Positions 31,171 through 42,335 of a stretch of 64,000 nucleotides of DNA are shown here, in pieces (position 1 is the first letter of the stretch; each line of letters opens with the position of its first letter). The stretch is taken from contig WEDG01002553.1 of NCBI GenBank assembly GCA_017591395.1, positions 1-64,000 of the forward strand. The letters are read 5' to 3'. A program made the position numbers and the translations under genes. Origin of the DNA: Schistocephalus solidus. Lineage: Eukaryota; Platyhelminthes; Cestoda; Diphyllobothriidea; Diphyllobothriidae. The notes beneath the pieces are model-generated. The model searched no databases, was not told the origin of the DNA, and saw only the letters and a program-made list of their open reading frames with translations.

Positions 31171-32299
31171 ACAGCTTAGGAGAGAGTCTCCATCGCTGGT
31201 GGTGGTGGTCGTGGTAGTGAAGGCGAAGGCGGCGGTCGTTGCGGTGCTGAGGTTAACAGGCGATGAGAAGAGGGATGTGGTGTCTATGATGGCGGGAGTA
31301 ATGGAATTGATGTCAAAAGTGAGGGTGGGAGAGTCTGAAGGAAAGTTGACAGAATTTAACGTGGAAATTGGAATTGTTGGATTATTGGTGCATTGCGTCC
31401 GAAGACGTCCAACCAGGCCGATTCGCGCGCGGAAGATGCGTTAACAGCGTGGGCATATTGACAGGGCCTGGGTATCGACGCTGTTGGTCTGGGGCGCTGG
31501 TGACTTTCGTGCCGCTTTTTGGCCTTGGCGGCAGCGATCCGGTTGGCCTTATAGATTGCTGCACCAGTCTTCACGGATCTTCTCCATGCCGGTCTATCCT
31601 GGGCAAGGTCCTCCCAGGTCGCCATTTTGATTTGCAGTTGCTTCAGCGATTTCGTCAAAGTGTCCTTGTAGCGTCGTTTTTGACCTCCCTGTCGGCGAGC
31701 ACCCATAAAGACATCTCCGTAGAAAAATCGTTTGGGTATTCGCTCGTCGTCCATTCTTACCAGGTGGCCGCTCCATCACAGTTGCACTTGCTTTAGCATG
31801 GCGTGGATGCTGAGGATTCCGGTCCGCTCCAGGACTTCCGTGTCTTGTATCCTTTCTTGCCATCTCAGCTTCAGTATTCTGTGGAGGCAGCTGAGATGAA
31901 AGTGATTCAGCTTCCTGGCTTGGTTCGAGTAGACGGTCCAGGTCTCGCTCCGTAAAGGAATGTCGTCAAGACGACGGCCTTGTACATCTTCAGTTTGTTG
32001 TTCAGGTGAATACCGTCGCGATTCCACATGGAGGCCTGCAGCCGGCCGAAGGCCTGACTAGCTTTGGAGATCCGTTGGGCAACCTCGTCATCGATTCTCG
32101 TGTTGCGTGACAGCGTGCTTCCTAGATAAGCGAAGGTTTCCACGTTTTTGAGTTGAGCACCGTTGACATTGATTCGGGGAGCATTGCATTCCGCACTGGG
32201 TGGCGGCTGGTGCATGAGAACCATTTTGGCTGTACTGATTGTTAATCCAAAATCGGCGCAGCCTTCGGCGAAGAGTTCCCTGCTCCTTTGCATGTCCTC

Positions 32300-32315
32300 C
32301 TAATAAAACCGTATG
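32300..32315. repeat. Target-site duplication of LINE-A copy A3 (5' side)
   Basis: CTAATAAAACCGTATG pairs with 29770-29785 and marks the 5'-truncation point of the insertion. Confidence 0.85.
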
Positions 32316-33330
32316 CAAGCACTTACAACAGCAGAAGGTTGCTGCCAAGGCCGACGTAAGCTATCAGCTACATCGCACGACAGCGATGTGAGCACACCAT
32401 GCGAACGAAAACCTAGTCAACAAATCCAGATGGAGACTTATAACGAAATGGAGGCTGGAGTATGCAACAGGCAACGCAGTAAATTAGAAGAAAGTACAAA
32501 CAACACACAGTTGACCGAATATTTCACGGATTTTAACTGTGCAAGCTCTGTTGCCAGTTTTTCAAGAGTAAGTGAAATGAGTGAACTGGGAAGGAGAGTT
32601 CTTTCAGTTGAAATACATGATGCGAAAGCAGCAGGCAATTTGTTCAACCTCACATGAAATACAGTTATAAAATGGGTCCCAGAATCCACGTTAGCAATTC
32701 CAAGGAGAAATTCGAACACGACATAGGTCTTCTTCAAGAGTATGCTATAGCATTTTAAGAGACGGCGAGTCGATTAACATTCTAAAAACTGATTGAATAT
32801 GGAAAGCTCAGCCATCAAGTGGTCCGAAACCTCGGCCACGACCCTTAAAAATCATTTTAAAAAACTAAGCGCAGGCGTAGTTCTTGCTACAACTAAGATA
32901 ACTAATAAAGATAACTATTAATTTTTTAAGACAGTGACCCACCGTCAACGGATGCACTCTTGCCTGGGAAAAACACTTATAATGATATATATTCAGGATT
33001 TTTTTCACTGCCAGCCTGATCCCCACTGAATATCTCATCTGACAATGCCTGTAAACCGGCATAAAATACAACTATTATTATTATAAAGAAAGTTGTCTCT
33101 GCAAGATATGCCTGCTGGTGTTTTTTAAACTGGACTAAGAGCCGAAAGGACAAATGAAAACGACGCAATTGATAAACAAACAGAAAGAGCCAAGGAGAAA
33201 TGACGCAACACACCTAAAAATTAGAGAGGGGTGCACAATTCACGGCAAAAGACAATTTCTTTGGCCGAAAGCAGTCAGGCTGACAGCGATAATCTACAAA
33301 AATGTGATGGAGTAGATTAGAATCATCAGC
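32316..33330. other. No recognised gene
   Basis: This stretch was presumably contiguous with 28866-29769 before A3 inserted. A 114-codon plus-strand open stretch (32313-32657) has no recognisable motif. Confidence 0.4.
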
Positions 33331-33334
33331 AAAC

Positions 33335-33650
33335 CGGCAGCTGGAGCAGCCACCCTGCGAAAATGGATGCCGGATGCCTTCCTAACCGACTCTTCTACGG
33401 TGACGTCACTAAGGGTGCTCACCAAAAAAATAGCTATGGTATAACGACTGCCTGTGGATATTCCTTTAAGGAGCTAGAAGCCAATCCGGCCTACCGAGAG
33501 GACCTTGCTGAAAACTGAACGGCCTAGACATGAGCTGTTAAAACTGGAGCAGGAAATCCAATTTGATCGCAGATAGCAAAATCAAAATACCAGCTCGCAA
33601 GTCACAAGTACTACAAACCAGAAACCCAAACACCTAGCCGCTCCCATCAT
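33335..33650 (+). pseudogene. Old LINE-A-related RT C-terminal fragment
   Basis: Shifting frames give the same wording as the end of the LINE-A RT: a WSS-P...MDxxCLPNRLFYGDV-like stretch near 33345-33412, a GG...YNDCLWIFL-like stretch, then PAYREDLAEN near 33495 and VKTGAGNPI near 33540. It is much more diverged than A1-A3, so it is an older copy or a sister family. Confidence 0.55.
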
Positions 33651-33899
33651 ATACGACACGGCAATTCAGCTCACGGATCGGCCCCTTGGAACATCTTAGG
33701 AATTAATGCATTAACGGCACGTGGATGCCTACTTTTAGCAGAAACAAATAAGCGAGGTTTTTAAAGCAACTCAAAAGACGAAGATGACATAGCTGAAACA
33801 CGAATTTTATTGGTCTGCCGTTTCAAATTAAATCCGCTTTCTGAGCAGGGGATGACTAATTTCACAGCCTCACTTGGAAAACTATGTTAGCTTCCATAC

Positions 33900-35480
33900 A
33901 GACCTGCACCGACAGTAAAAAGATCTAAAAAAAGTTTAAAAGTGGATAAAGACGCAAGTTATTGGCCAGATGATAAAGTTCGATCCACGGTAGTGCTCAA
34001 CAAGAAAATTTCCTGAACAAAGCACAGTATACTCGATTACCGACAATCTTATAAATTAATGCCAATGAAATGAAAATTCTGGTCACCCAGATCGACAAAC
34101 TCAGAACTCATGGGGGCACTCACACTAAGCAACTGGTTATCTATGGAACCGGCTGACTCCGCCATGGCTCGTTATTGCGGTCTACTGAAGATACAGAGGG
34201 CAAATATATCACGAAAGCCCATTGTTTCTCTTTGTGGCATTCCAACAAAATGCATGTTCGGCTGTCTTCAGTTTCTGTCCGAAGGCCCACAAAAATAGTG
34301 GATTCAGCCAATCAATTCCTTTAACGGATAAAACACATGAGGTTAGAGCCAGACGAATCCATGGTATCCTTCGATGTCGTTTCACTCGTCACATCCATTC
34401 TGCAATATCTAGCGATAGGCCTTGTGCATCAACTACTGGTTAAACACTATGAGGAGAGCGACAAGCGCCTGTAGCCCAGACATCTAATCAATCTCCTACG
34501 GCACTGTCCAAAAACCTATTTCTCTTTGGCGGCCGAACGTATGAATAAGTTAAAAGCACTCCAATGGCCTCCCCCTCTATTAGGCCGGAGTGCTGAAGTA
34601 GTCCAGCAACGAAGACAATACTTGGTTTTCACAAATCGTCAACCAAAGTTCGGGGCTCGTTATGTTGACGACAACTTCGTCGTTGTCATACCAACGGACA
34701 TTGCGCACTTCAAGGAATTGATGAACTCGGTTGATCCAAATATCCAGTTCAGGATGGAAGGCGATACAAACAACCAGTTCACCTTGTGCACCGGTGTGCA
34801 ACTGGACAACTGCAAACCACAGTATTCAGAAAAGCAACGGACACGACGCAAGCATCCGTTTTATCATTAACGCAGCTGCGTCAGCCCTCTATTCAAAGAT
34901 TCAAAACACATTGCAGCACGCCAGCAGACAAAAGAGCTGAAAGACTGCTTTCGGAACCTCTAATGGGTATCCTAACCAACTGATCTTGAAAAGAAGGCAC
35001 CAAGTGAACAGAAGACGGAAAAGGAAACTAAAAACTGAAGTCTAGAGCGCCGTTACCTAAAGTAACGAAGAGTTTGAGGTGGTTTATTGACTGATACAAC
35101 CAATCAGAGTAGGCAGAGCTCACCGATACAAAGAAATAATTCTTAACCGTTTGCTGCAAACCAAGGACGCGTTTTCAGTCACTGAAAGCTCGGCAGTTGT
35201 CTACAACATAAGGTGCAACGATGAGGATGGCAGATACATTGGGTAAACGAGTTGGAATTTGGAGAAGCGCCTACAGGACTCTCCTGCAGCTTGTAAACTT
35301 TGCGTCATTACGTACGCAAAGCTCAAAACGAGATGGCCACACGGAACTACAAAATGCAGCGCAGACGCAACTCGATGGCAAACTCACTGGACGGAGAACG
35401 AAAGGCGTCAGGCCGATCAAAAACCGGCCGAGGCTCAACCATCCCAAATCGAGGTGGTGATGCACAACGCACGCAGCTAA
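33900..35480 (+). mobile_element. Penelope-like element relic with RT and GIY-YIG parts (PLE-1)
   Basis: The motif series runs in order across frame changes. KVDKDASYWPDDKVRSTVVL lies near 33940 (N-terminal DKGRSTVVLN-type block). NWLSMEPADSAMARYCGL lies near 34130, and RKPIVSLCGIPT near 34213. DESMVSFDVVSL lies near 34358, with the first catalytic Asp region. RHCPKTYFSLAAERM lies near 34500, and KFGARYVDDNFVVVIPTD near 34648 (catalytic YVDD). NPNIQF-like wording and KQRTRRKHPFYH follow. Finally VVYNIRCNDEDGRYIG lies near 35197, the start of a GIY-YIG endonuclease. This RT followed by GIY-YIG is diagnostic of Penelope-like elements. Stops and frame shifts show it is dead. No terminal repeats were identified. 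Confidence 0.78.
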
Positions 35481-37124
35481 AAATGCCCATAAAATGTCCT
35501 TCAAAGGGCCAAGGCAGCGAACAAAAAACGAGCAGGTCATGGTACGCCAATGCCGGTTCTGTTCGAATAATTGCCGTTAACTCTTTGAACCGCACCAAAC
35601 TCCCCGAAATATAATCATATTAATAAATCCGTTCGAGTGAGATCTCTGGTGGTAATGCTATTCTGCCTAGATAAACCTAGGTGGCTGTCCAATCAACGAA
35701 GGAAACTGTAGAACTGCGTTGCTTCATCGTATTTGTATTAAGAAAACCAAAAGTAGGCAAGAATAGAGCTTTCCTGGCGGTAAGGGAAGTGATTTTCACC
35801 AGTTAGTGCTTCCCACTAAGTTCCACCTACTATACTTTACTTATCTAACTCTTGTGGCTTAGGCCCATGGTACTTTTTAAATCTTGATGCATTTTGGGTT
35901 CGCACTTGATGTCGTTTCTTCTATGCACTAGCTCCCAGTGCCTGATCACAGGGCAGATTTGACAACTGCGCGAGCAAATAAGGGACAATAGTCACCTGAA
36001 ATAGGCAATAAATGAAGAGGTAATATATGTTACGTCCATGTTAAATGTTGCCAGTTTACCTGAGCCATCAAGGGCTGGCACGGGCAACCAAGAGTTCCGG
36101 TTACAGCTAACCAAACTGACGAGTCAACATCATACGCAGACTCAAAAATGATAATGAAATCACGGAAATTAAAGGCTCGGATACAGACAGTCATCGCATT
36201 AAATATGAACCCCAACGATAAGCGTGACTACCACTAACTGCTTTCGGTATGTTGGGGCCCAGCGATTGGCTCGCCTAAATACTCCGCTCCTTATGCCTCT
36301 TCTACGACTGCCTATGAGGATGGGTTCGAGTGAGACTCCGAATATTCGGGCACCGATCATATTTTCTTCCGAAATTCTTCCTGGATCTCGCCTGTCTGAT
36401 TCACTCGGCAGTCTTTAATGTGATGGAGTAGTCGAGAGGATCCCCTGGGAATCCTGCCATTATCGGCCCAAGTTCAACTTTTAACGGGTACACTTTGCAG
36501 TATGCTGTGCTGCCCAGATTTTAAAGACACCAGTCCTGTAAAGGTTTCCCGCTCTTATGATAAACTATGACAGTATGCCGCGTAACAGAAGTGCAAATCG
36601 CAGCTGTCATCCCACAACTACCGTGTTTTTCTTACTTACACCGAGTCCCAGGAAGAAGTCGCGAAGAAGAAGACACGATCACTGGAACGAGAGCTCTATT
36701 AGTCTGACATTTTGGATTCACGGCACCGGAATTCGTCCTAATATCCCCTTGCAAACCCAACACGTCTGCCATCTCCAGCCCCACCAAGTTCATATCGACC
36801 AGAGTGACCACCACCACTAGCAGCATCATCACTGCACACGAATCTGCAGTTCCCACACAATGGCGGGTTTTTGAAACTGAGCCGCCATATTTTCTGCTCT
36901 CCATTCGCAGGGGAATCCTCTTATCTATACGTCGATTGGCCTATTTCACCAATTATATACTGAATTTTAACCCTATTTGTTTATTCGAGCAACAAAATGA
37001 GGTCATCAGTGCACGACGCTGGCAACATTTTGAAGGAAGTCCAAATTGATCGATATTTAGAGGCGCATTCAAGGACGATTCTTCACGGTGACATTTTTGG
37101 AATTTTCCTTTCAAAATAAAGCGT
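35481..37124. other. Decayed repeat DNA without a supported gene
   Basis: Nothing convincing was found. Around 36640-36830 the plus strand is Ser/Pro/Thr-rich in translation and shares a short block (AGGAAGAAGTCGCGA...) with the repeat near 41600. This is too little to name. Confidence 0.3.
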
Positions 37125-37153
37125 AGCTCTCTCTCTTTCTCTCTCTCTCTCTA
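37125..37153 (+). repeat. (CT)n microsatellite
   Basis: A run of CT dinucleotides is interrupted by one TTT, between AGCT and ATCATACC. Confidence 0.8.
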
Positions 37154-37164
37154 TCATACCCCCA

Positions 37165-37345
37165 TTACCACTGCACGTGCGTACCACACATCGGCCTGAT
37201 CGGACACTTACGAATCCATCGCGCGTAGACTGGTGAACCAGTGCCTGGAGCACCAACAAACACACGACGTCATTGCATCTGTTGTACACACCGGCCCCAC
37301 ACACTCAGCCTTTGCATGGACATACTCGGTCACATACGCCTCGAT
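37165..37345 (+). pseudogene. Old LINE-A-type zinc-finger fragment
   Basis: The plus strand reads HIGLIGHLRIHRA, a stop, TGEPVPGAPTNTRRHC, and further on MDILGHIRLD. These match the finger helix and the linker TGEPVPGAP of LINE-A. It is a diverged scrap with altered cysteines. Confidence 0.65.
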
Positions 37346-39984
37346 GTAAGCGAGACAATCTAAACCACTTGCCCTAACAACACGTACACCAAAAATGAGT
37401 GTGACATAACGCACCGCAAGCAGGAAGCAGGCACATCCCACGTCAGTGGGAAGTATGCTCTTCATTTCGTCCACGTGGTCCCTCTGCCCCATGTGAGATT
37501 CCCCTGGTGTGCTTGGCCGGATCACGTATGTGGCTCACACAGAGAGGCTAAACATAACTCTGGCAGACACCTCTCCCAATCTCAGCATTTGTTAATTGAC
37601 CGGCTCGTACGATTGATTGTAGCTCGCAAATGGGAAGAGAGAGACGGAGGGCGAGAGATAAAGATAGTGTGAAATCGACTCTTATCATATTTTTATCAAT
37701 ATAAACGACCTCAGACGCTTGAGTAGACTAAATGCTGTGACTTGGAAGACGGCCAACTGACCAAATGACTGTGTCTTCCTATATAATTACTCGTTCGCAA
37801 AATGGCTTCTATAGGATTCTCATTCATTTGGGATTCAATTCACCCACGCCCATCTTGATGTGTGAAGTCATGGTGCTTAGACCAGGCGTGCGTTGGCACA
37901 CTGACTGAATGCTGTGTTTGTCAAAACTGACATTAGGACGAAGCGCCAGAAGGATCTTTTAGCTGCGCTATTTTTTAGTGAAAGTTGTTTGTCATTTAAT
38001 AGCTTGGACCGTAAATTTGATGAACTAAAATAGGATACCACATCGTAGAAAAATGCGAATGTCCACAAGAATGTTCTATGATGACAGTACTTTTACCTAA
38101 AAGGGGCCTCCGATCAATGCTATGCTTTAAAAGAACTTTCGCCAACGAGAAAGACTGACATTATTTTTTTCTTCTCAAAAGGCATGCAGTTTCCTGAATA
38201 CAAGTGAAACTTTGGTTCATCAGCCCAAAAAATCAATCGTGGAGTTTATTACGTATGGAGAATTTGCATACTATTTAATAAACCCTATGACCTTCCGGTT
38301 ATCTTAGGCCTCGATTTTAACTTCGTACCCACAAAGATAATAGTCTACGCCAGAGCCAAGACAAGCCGCGAATCGATTGGAGTCCGGGCCACCGATGAGA
38401 ACTCAGCGAATCGTTATAGCGATCTGACACCGGCATACAGAAACCCGTGCAGGCATCTCCGGATTAGAGTTACTGATACTTGATTGGCTCCTGCTCCTAT
38501 ATCTGTTGCTTGATTTGATGTCACCGTGGTCTCTGACGATGAACTCCAGTACGAGTTCAAAAGCACAGATGAATAAAGATATCTCAAATATAGTGGAGCA
38601 TGAACCTATAAATACTGAAATATATATCAGGTGACACACACGGACGCATTCCGTTACTATCTTACGAACTTCAAGCGTAGGTTGGATTCACGCTGGTGGA
38701 TAATTGTCCCACGCTACCTTGAGAATATTCGCTTACGGTGAGCGCAGTCCAGCAGAAGACGAAAATCTGCCTATGGGAATTAGTGCAGAGTCGTAGAGCA
38801 GAAAAACTCCCACATTTCTAAATTAGTTTTTTTCACACCAAACGCTCTTTAAGGTTTCCTTACATAAAAACGGGCTTGATCAACCTGTATAATATCCTTC
38901 ACGAGCACAGAGGGCGCACTTACAAGGTCATGAGAACGGTTTTAACAGCATTTTCTGCCTATGGTTACTGTCTTCCGAGGGCAGGATGTGTGTGAATCAT
39001 GCAGGTTTTAAAACCACGTTGATGTAAAAGCAAGTTTATTTCTCAACAATTATTATCCTAATTTCTCCAGGAAGTAACTTTTTGTACACAGACGGCGGGA
39101 GTGATATAGAGAGCGAATGCTTATACAACCGACCTTACGGACACAGTCGCTAGGGAACGGAGGCAATGCGGGTAGGGCGGTAACTCGTTGGCAGTGAAAA
39201 GACATTTATAAGGCCACCGAGATTGTTTAAGTGAGCTTGTTTTTAGGCATTGAATTAAATCAATTTGCCACCCACCTACACGCCAGCCTTAACCAAACCC
39301 CAACTCTTTACCCATCCATTATGTACACTAGGGTTCGTAGAGTCACTAAGGCTTTCTTTGCTGAAGATAGTTTGTGGAAAACCTAATGGCACTGTTAAAA
39401 CTTACGGGCATCTCATTTTGATAACAAATGTTTCGGACTAGCTTCCTGACACCTATATTTCGGTCTGACTCGTATCATTTATGAAGCAGGGTCACGGCTT
39501 CTGGCCGCTAACCAGCTAGATGACTTAGGACAGAACGAGTGACTTAAGAATCCACAAACAAAGCCAACCATATCGGTGACCTCGGTGATCAGACGATCCT
39601 TCGAGGGCAGATGCGTACGATTAGTGTTGAAGGCAATCATATACCAAAGCCTACCGAGGACTCTTTCAAGAGTGGCATTTACGATAGTTATTTTACAGCG
39701 ATAAGTCATGACTCCTTTAAGAGAAAGTTTTGTGCTGTTGAGGCTTCACACTCAACCATCGCGGATGATTCTGGTCAATTTTAAAACGAAAGCTTATCAT
39801 GCTTACGCGCAATCTATTTGTTCGTTCTTCTTGGAGTAATTCGCTTACTATCGGGGCCGCAAAGACGACAGCTAACCTTCTTACACTCACGAGGCAGCAG
39901 ACGTTAGGGATAGCGAAGATGGCCACCTGTCAGCATAAGGGAGCAGAAGCCGTCCTTAATATTGGTGATTGGCGCTAAATTCCA
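37346..39984. other. No recognised gene
   Basis: No protein, RNA gene or repeat family was recognised over 2.6 kb. Short open stretches here show no motifs. Confidence 0.4.
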
Positions 39985-40055
39985 GGGCAGTTAGGATGAC
40001 GGTTAAGGTTAGAGTTAATGTTCGTCTTAGGGTATTTGCTTTGGCTAGGAGAGTT
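39985..40055 (+). repeat. Degenerate telomere-like tract
   Basis: Units such as TTAGGATGACGG, TTAAGGTTAGAGTTAATG and CTTAGGGTATTTG give a loose TTAGGG rhythm. It is short and mutated. Confidence 0.35.
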
Positions 40056-40159
40056 CCCTAAGCGGGGAGCGTGGTAGATGCACTTGACCAACACGGGGGC
40101 CAGATCAGGATTCCGCAGGCGTTATTCTGGTTGTAATCCTATTAAAACTACTGAAAATG

Positions 40160-40500
40160 GCATGGTGGCACGCCTAGGTGCAGGTTCACGCCACACCAGT
40201 CACTTTTGTCATTTATGGCAATCGCACTCCGTGGAATTTGAGTCAGGCGTGGTGGTACGGTCAATGGGGACTCTGGCCACGCCAGCCACCATCGCCCGAC
40301 CCCGCCTCTGGTCTTCTTGACTCTGTTTGGACACCGACCACAGACGGGTAAAGGAAGGGAGACAGGATGCTGTAGCTGCAGCACAAATCCACCATCACTT
40401 AAAACTAATCCACGTGCAAGCCACCGTCTCTGCACCTCCTGCTGTGAAGCATACGGTGGGCATCGCCTAAACCGATGGTCAAACCATCGTGTCAGGGTCT
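40160..40500 (+). mobile_element. Diverged LINE-A 3' UTR fragment
   Basis: The stretch from GCAATCGCACTCCGTGGAAT through CAGGCGTGGTGGTA to GGTCTTCTTGACTCTG, TAGCTGCAGC and CATACGGTGG follows the A1/A3 3' UTR in order (reverse complement of about 29820-30050). It is in the plus orientation with many substitutions. It represents an older copy. Confidence 0.65.
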
Positions 40501-40656
40501 GGATCTTGGAGTGCCTGGCATGATTGAAGCATGAACAGGGCGTTTTTAGTTATGTGCCCCGTTTGGAAAGGGGCGGGACATATAAGCAATTCTAACTCAG
40601 CAGATGTCAACGATTACACTTGGGGTATTGGGACGGTTTATCAGTCAGCATTGAGT

Positions 40657-40660
40657 CCAC

Positions 40661-40696
<36 letters not shown>

Positions 40697-40742
40697 AGTA
40701 GTAGAAGTAGTATTCGAAGTAGTAGTAGATGTAGTAGTAGTA

Positions 40743-40779
<37 letters not shown>

Positions 40780-40830
40780 AAGTAGTAAGTAGTAGTGTAG
40801 TAGTAGCTAGTAGTAGTAGTAGTAGTAGTA

Positions 40831-40895
<65 letters not shown>
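40657..40895 (+). repeat. Long (AGT)n microsatellite
   Basis: About 240 bases of AGT/TAG trinucleotides with occasional AGA and single-base slips. Long poly-Ser, poly-Val, poly-Leu/Thr or poly-Tyr open frames here are only translations of the repeat. It sits at the 3' end of a minus-strand SINE-like sequence (40898 onward). Confidence 0.95.
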
Positions 40896-40896
<1 letters not shown>

Positions 40897-40897
40897 A

Positions 40898-41290
40898 AGG
40901 CAGATGAGCAATGCTGAGAAAGACAAGGGTGACTTGAATGGCCTGCAGTTCATCGTCTCTATCCAAAGCGTCATATTTAATCTTGATCTGTCGAACAGAT
41001 GCTGACAAATAGACGGAAACATGATCACTGCACCTTTTGGATACTCACTCGAATTCATTATCAGAGACATAGTCAGATAAGGATACTGGATCTCCCAGGT
41101 TTTGCAAAATTTATAGGATATAGGTGATAGGCCACTACCTGCCTATCACAGCTGACAGCTCCCGAGTGCATCGCAGATAGTTGCACGCAGTAGTGTGATA
41201 ATGGTCTAACTGGCCAGATGTTGCAGTTGCCATGCTGCTGCTGTGCACCTGCGTGTTTTTCAAGAGTATCCGTGACTCGCTGACACGTTC
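40898..41290 (-). mobile_element. SINE-like retroposon, copy 1 of a local pair
   Basis: It is about 390 bases long and collinear with 41482-41890. Shared blocks include CAATGCTGA, GAATGGCCTGCA, TCACTCGAAT, CATTATCAGAGACA, GTCAGATAAG and GGCCAGATGTTGCAGT. On the minus strand it ends in CAGCATTGCTCATCTGCC followed by (ACT)n. This matches the end of the tRNA-derived SINE at 62380-62450 (GGCAATGTTGATCTACC then CTTCTACTACT). Confidence 0.65.
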
Positions 41291-41432
41291 GAACCCTCGT
41301 GGTTTACGCCCGATGCGGCAAACCTGATAAGCACCTTTGTTGAAGAACGCTCACTGATCGCTAACGAAACTCACTAATCCCGCTCTGCATTGGGGCTCAC
41401 TCTCGAGCCCCACCAACAGACGCACAGCAGCC

Positions 41433-41435
<3 letters not shown>

Positions 41436-41468
<33 letters not shown>

Positions 41469-41478
41469 ATAAGTAGTA
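41436..41478 (+). repeat. (TTA)n microsatellite
   Basis: An ATT/TTA trinucleotide run passing into AGTAGTAGTAG, directly at the tail of the second SINE-like copy. Confidence 0.9.
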
Positions 41479-41481
41479 GTA

Positions 41482-41890
41482 GATGAACAATGCTGACAAG
41501 GGAGACTCGAATGGCCTGCATTTCATCTTTCCTATACAAAGTAACTTATTTTATCTCGAACAGACGCTGACTAATAGAAGCGAAGAGACGAGTTCCAAGA
41601 AGAAGTCACGAGGATAGAAACACGAGCACTAGGAATTTCGGATTCTCACTCGAATACATTATCAGAGACAGAGTCAGATAAGGGTATTGGATTGTCCAGG
41701 TTTTGCAGCGTTTATAGGATGAAGTTGCTAGGGCCCTACATTTCTATCACAATTGGCAGTTCCCGAGCGCATCGCCGATAGTTGCAGGTGGTGTAATAGT
41801 TGTCTGACTGGCCAGATGTTGCAGTATGTAGTTGCCATGCCGTTACTGTGCCCCAGCGTGCTTGGCAAGATTATCGGTTCCCACGCTCAT
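41482..41890 (-). mobile_element. SINE-like retroposon, copy 2 of a local pair
   Basis: This is the homologue of 40898-41290, about 590 bases away in the same orientation and clearly diverged. The sequence on the other side of its microsatellite (41340-41430) also matches the downstream half of the copy at 62455-62545 (GAGAGTGAGCC, AGTGAG...CGTT, AGTGAGCGTTC). So the trinucleotide run is internal to the repeat family rather than terminal. Confidence 0.6.
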
Positions 41891-41947
41891 TGCACTTGGT
41901 TGAATGTGGTGCGATAATGGCCCGTAGTCAAGTTGCTGAAGGCCGGA

Positions 41948-42335
41948 TTTCGTCATCCATTTGAGTTGTTTGGCTCGCCGACCTTGGCACCAGGAACAGT
42001 AGCCATCCACGCGTTCTCTGCGTGGCTAACTCCTTCGCCAAGACAAAGTCTTAACACCGAATATGGAGCAGGCAGGTCGTTGCGCTTGTCTATTGATTGA
42101 GAGCCAGAAAACCATGACTCGAGCAGTTCGCGTCTCATGCATTTGTCATCTCAAGCGAGAATTTCGGCTTAATCAAATTTGAATGCGTGGTTGGGTTCCG
42201 TAGAATGAGCCACGACTTGGAAGTTGAGGTCGTTCCTCTTCACTGCTGCTGCATGTTCAGCCATTCACGTTAAGAGTAGTCTTCCAGTTTCTCCGACATA
42301 ATTGCTTTATCCACAACTGCACCAGACCTGATAAA
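41948..42335 (-). pseudogene. Penelope-like GIY-YIG endonuclease fragment (PLE-2)
   Basis: A single minus-strand frame with several stops reads YQVWCSCG, stop, SNYVGETGRLLLT, stop, MAEHAAAVKRNDLNFQVV, AHSTEPNHAFKFD, stop, AEILA, stop, then RRELLESWFSGSQSIDKRND and LPAPYSVLRLCLG. This is the C-terminal GIY-YIG domain of Penelope-like elements from its CxCG/YVGET start to its end. Four nonsense changes in an otherwise colinear frame show simple decay by substitution. No RT is attached. Confidence 0.78.

Larger units (their letters stand above)
29786..32299 (-). mobile_element. LINE-A copy A3: 5'-truncated insertion with target-site duplication
   Basis: On the minus strand this copy starts inside the RT after the catalytic FADD block ([20 protein letters not shown]), runs through the RT C-terminus and the zinc fingers, and ends in a 3' UTR at 29786. 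RT wording: [20 protein letters not shown], then after a one-base loss near 31950 (GCGAGACC for GCGGAAACC in A2) [20 protein letters not shown], and [19 protein letters not shown]. Five finger positions are recognisable (about 31440 down to 30660): [36 protein letters not shown] then a stop, CPHCPRAFTHRIGLFGHMR, CPQCARNFNSRIGLVCHLR, and a last one whose second Cys motif is CLHC. The precise boundaries come from the 16-bp target duplication. There is no poly(A) tail. Confidence 0.88.

Noticed and set aside
40607..41070. Long poly-Ser, poly-Leu/Thr and poly-Tyr open frames on both strands
   Set aside because: They are translations of the (AGT)n microsatellite.
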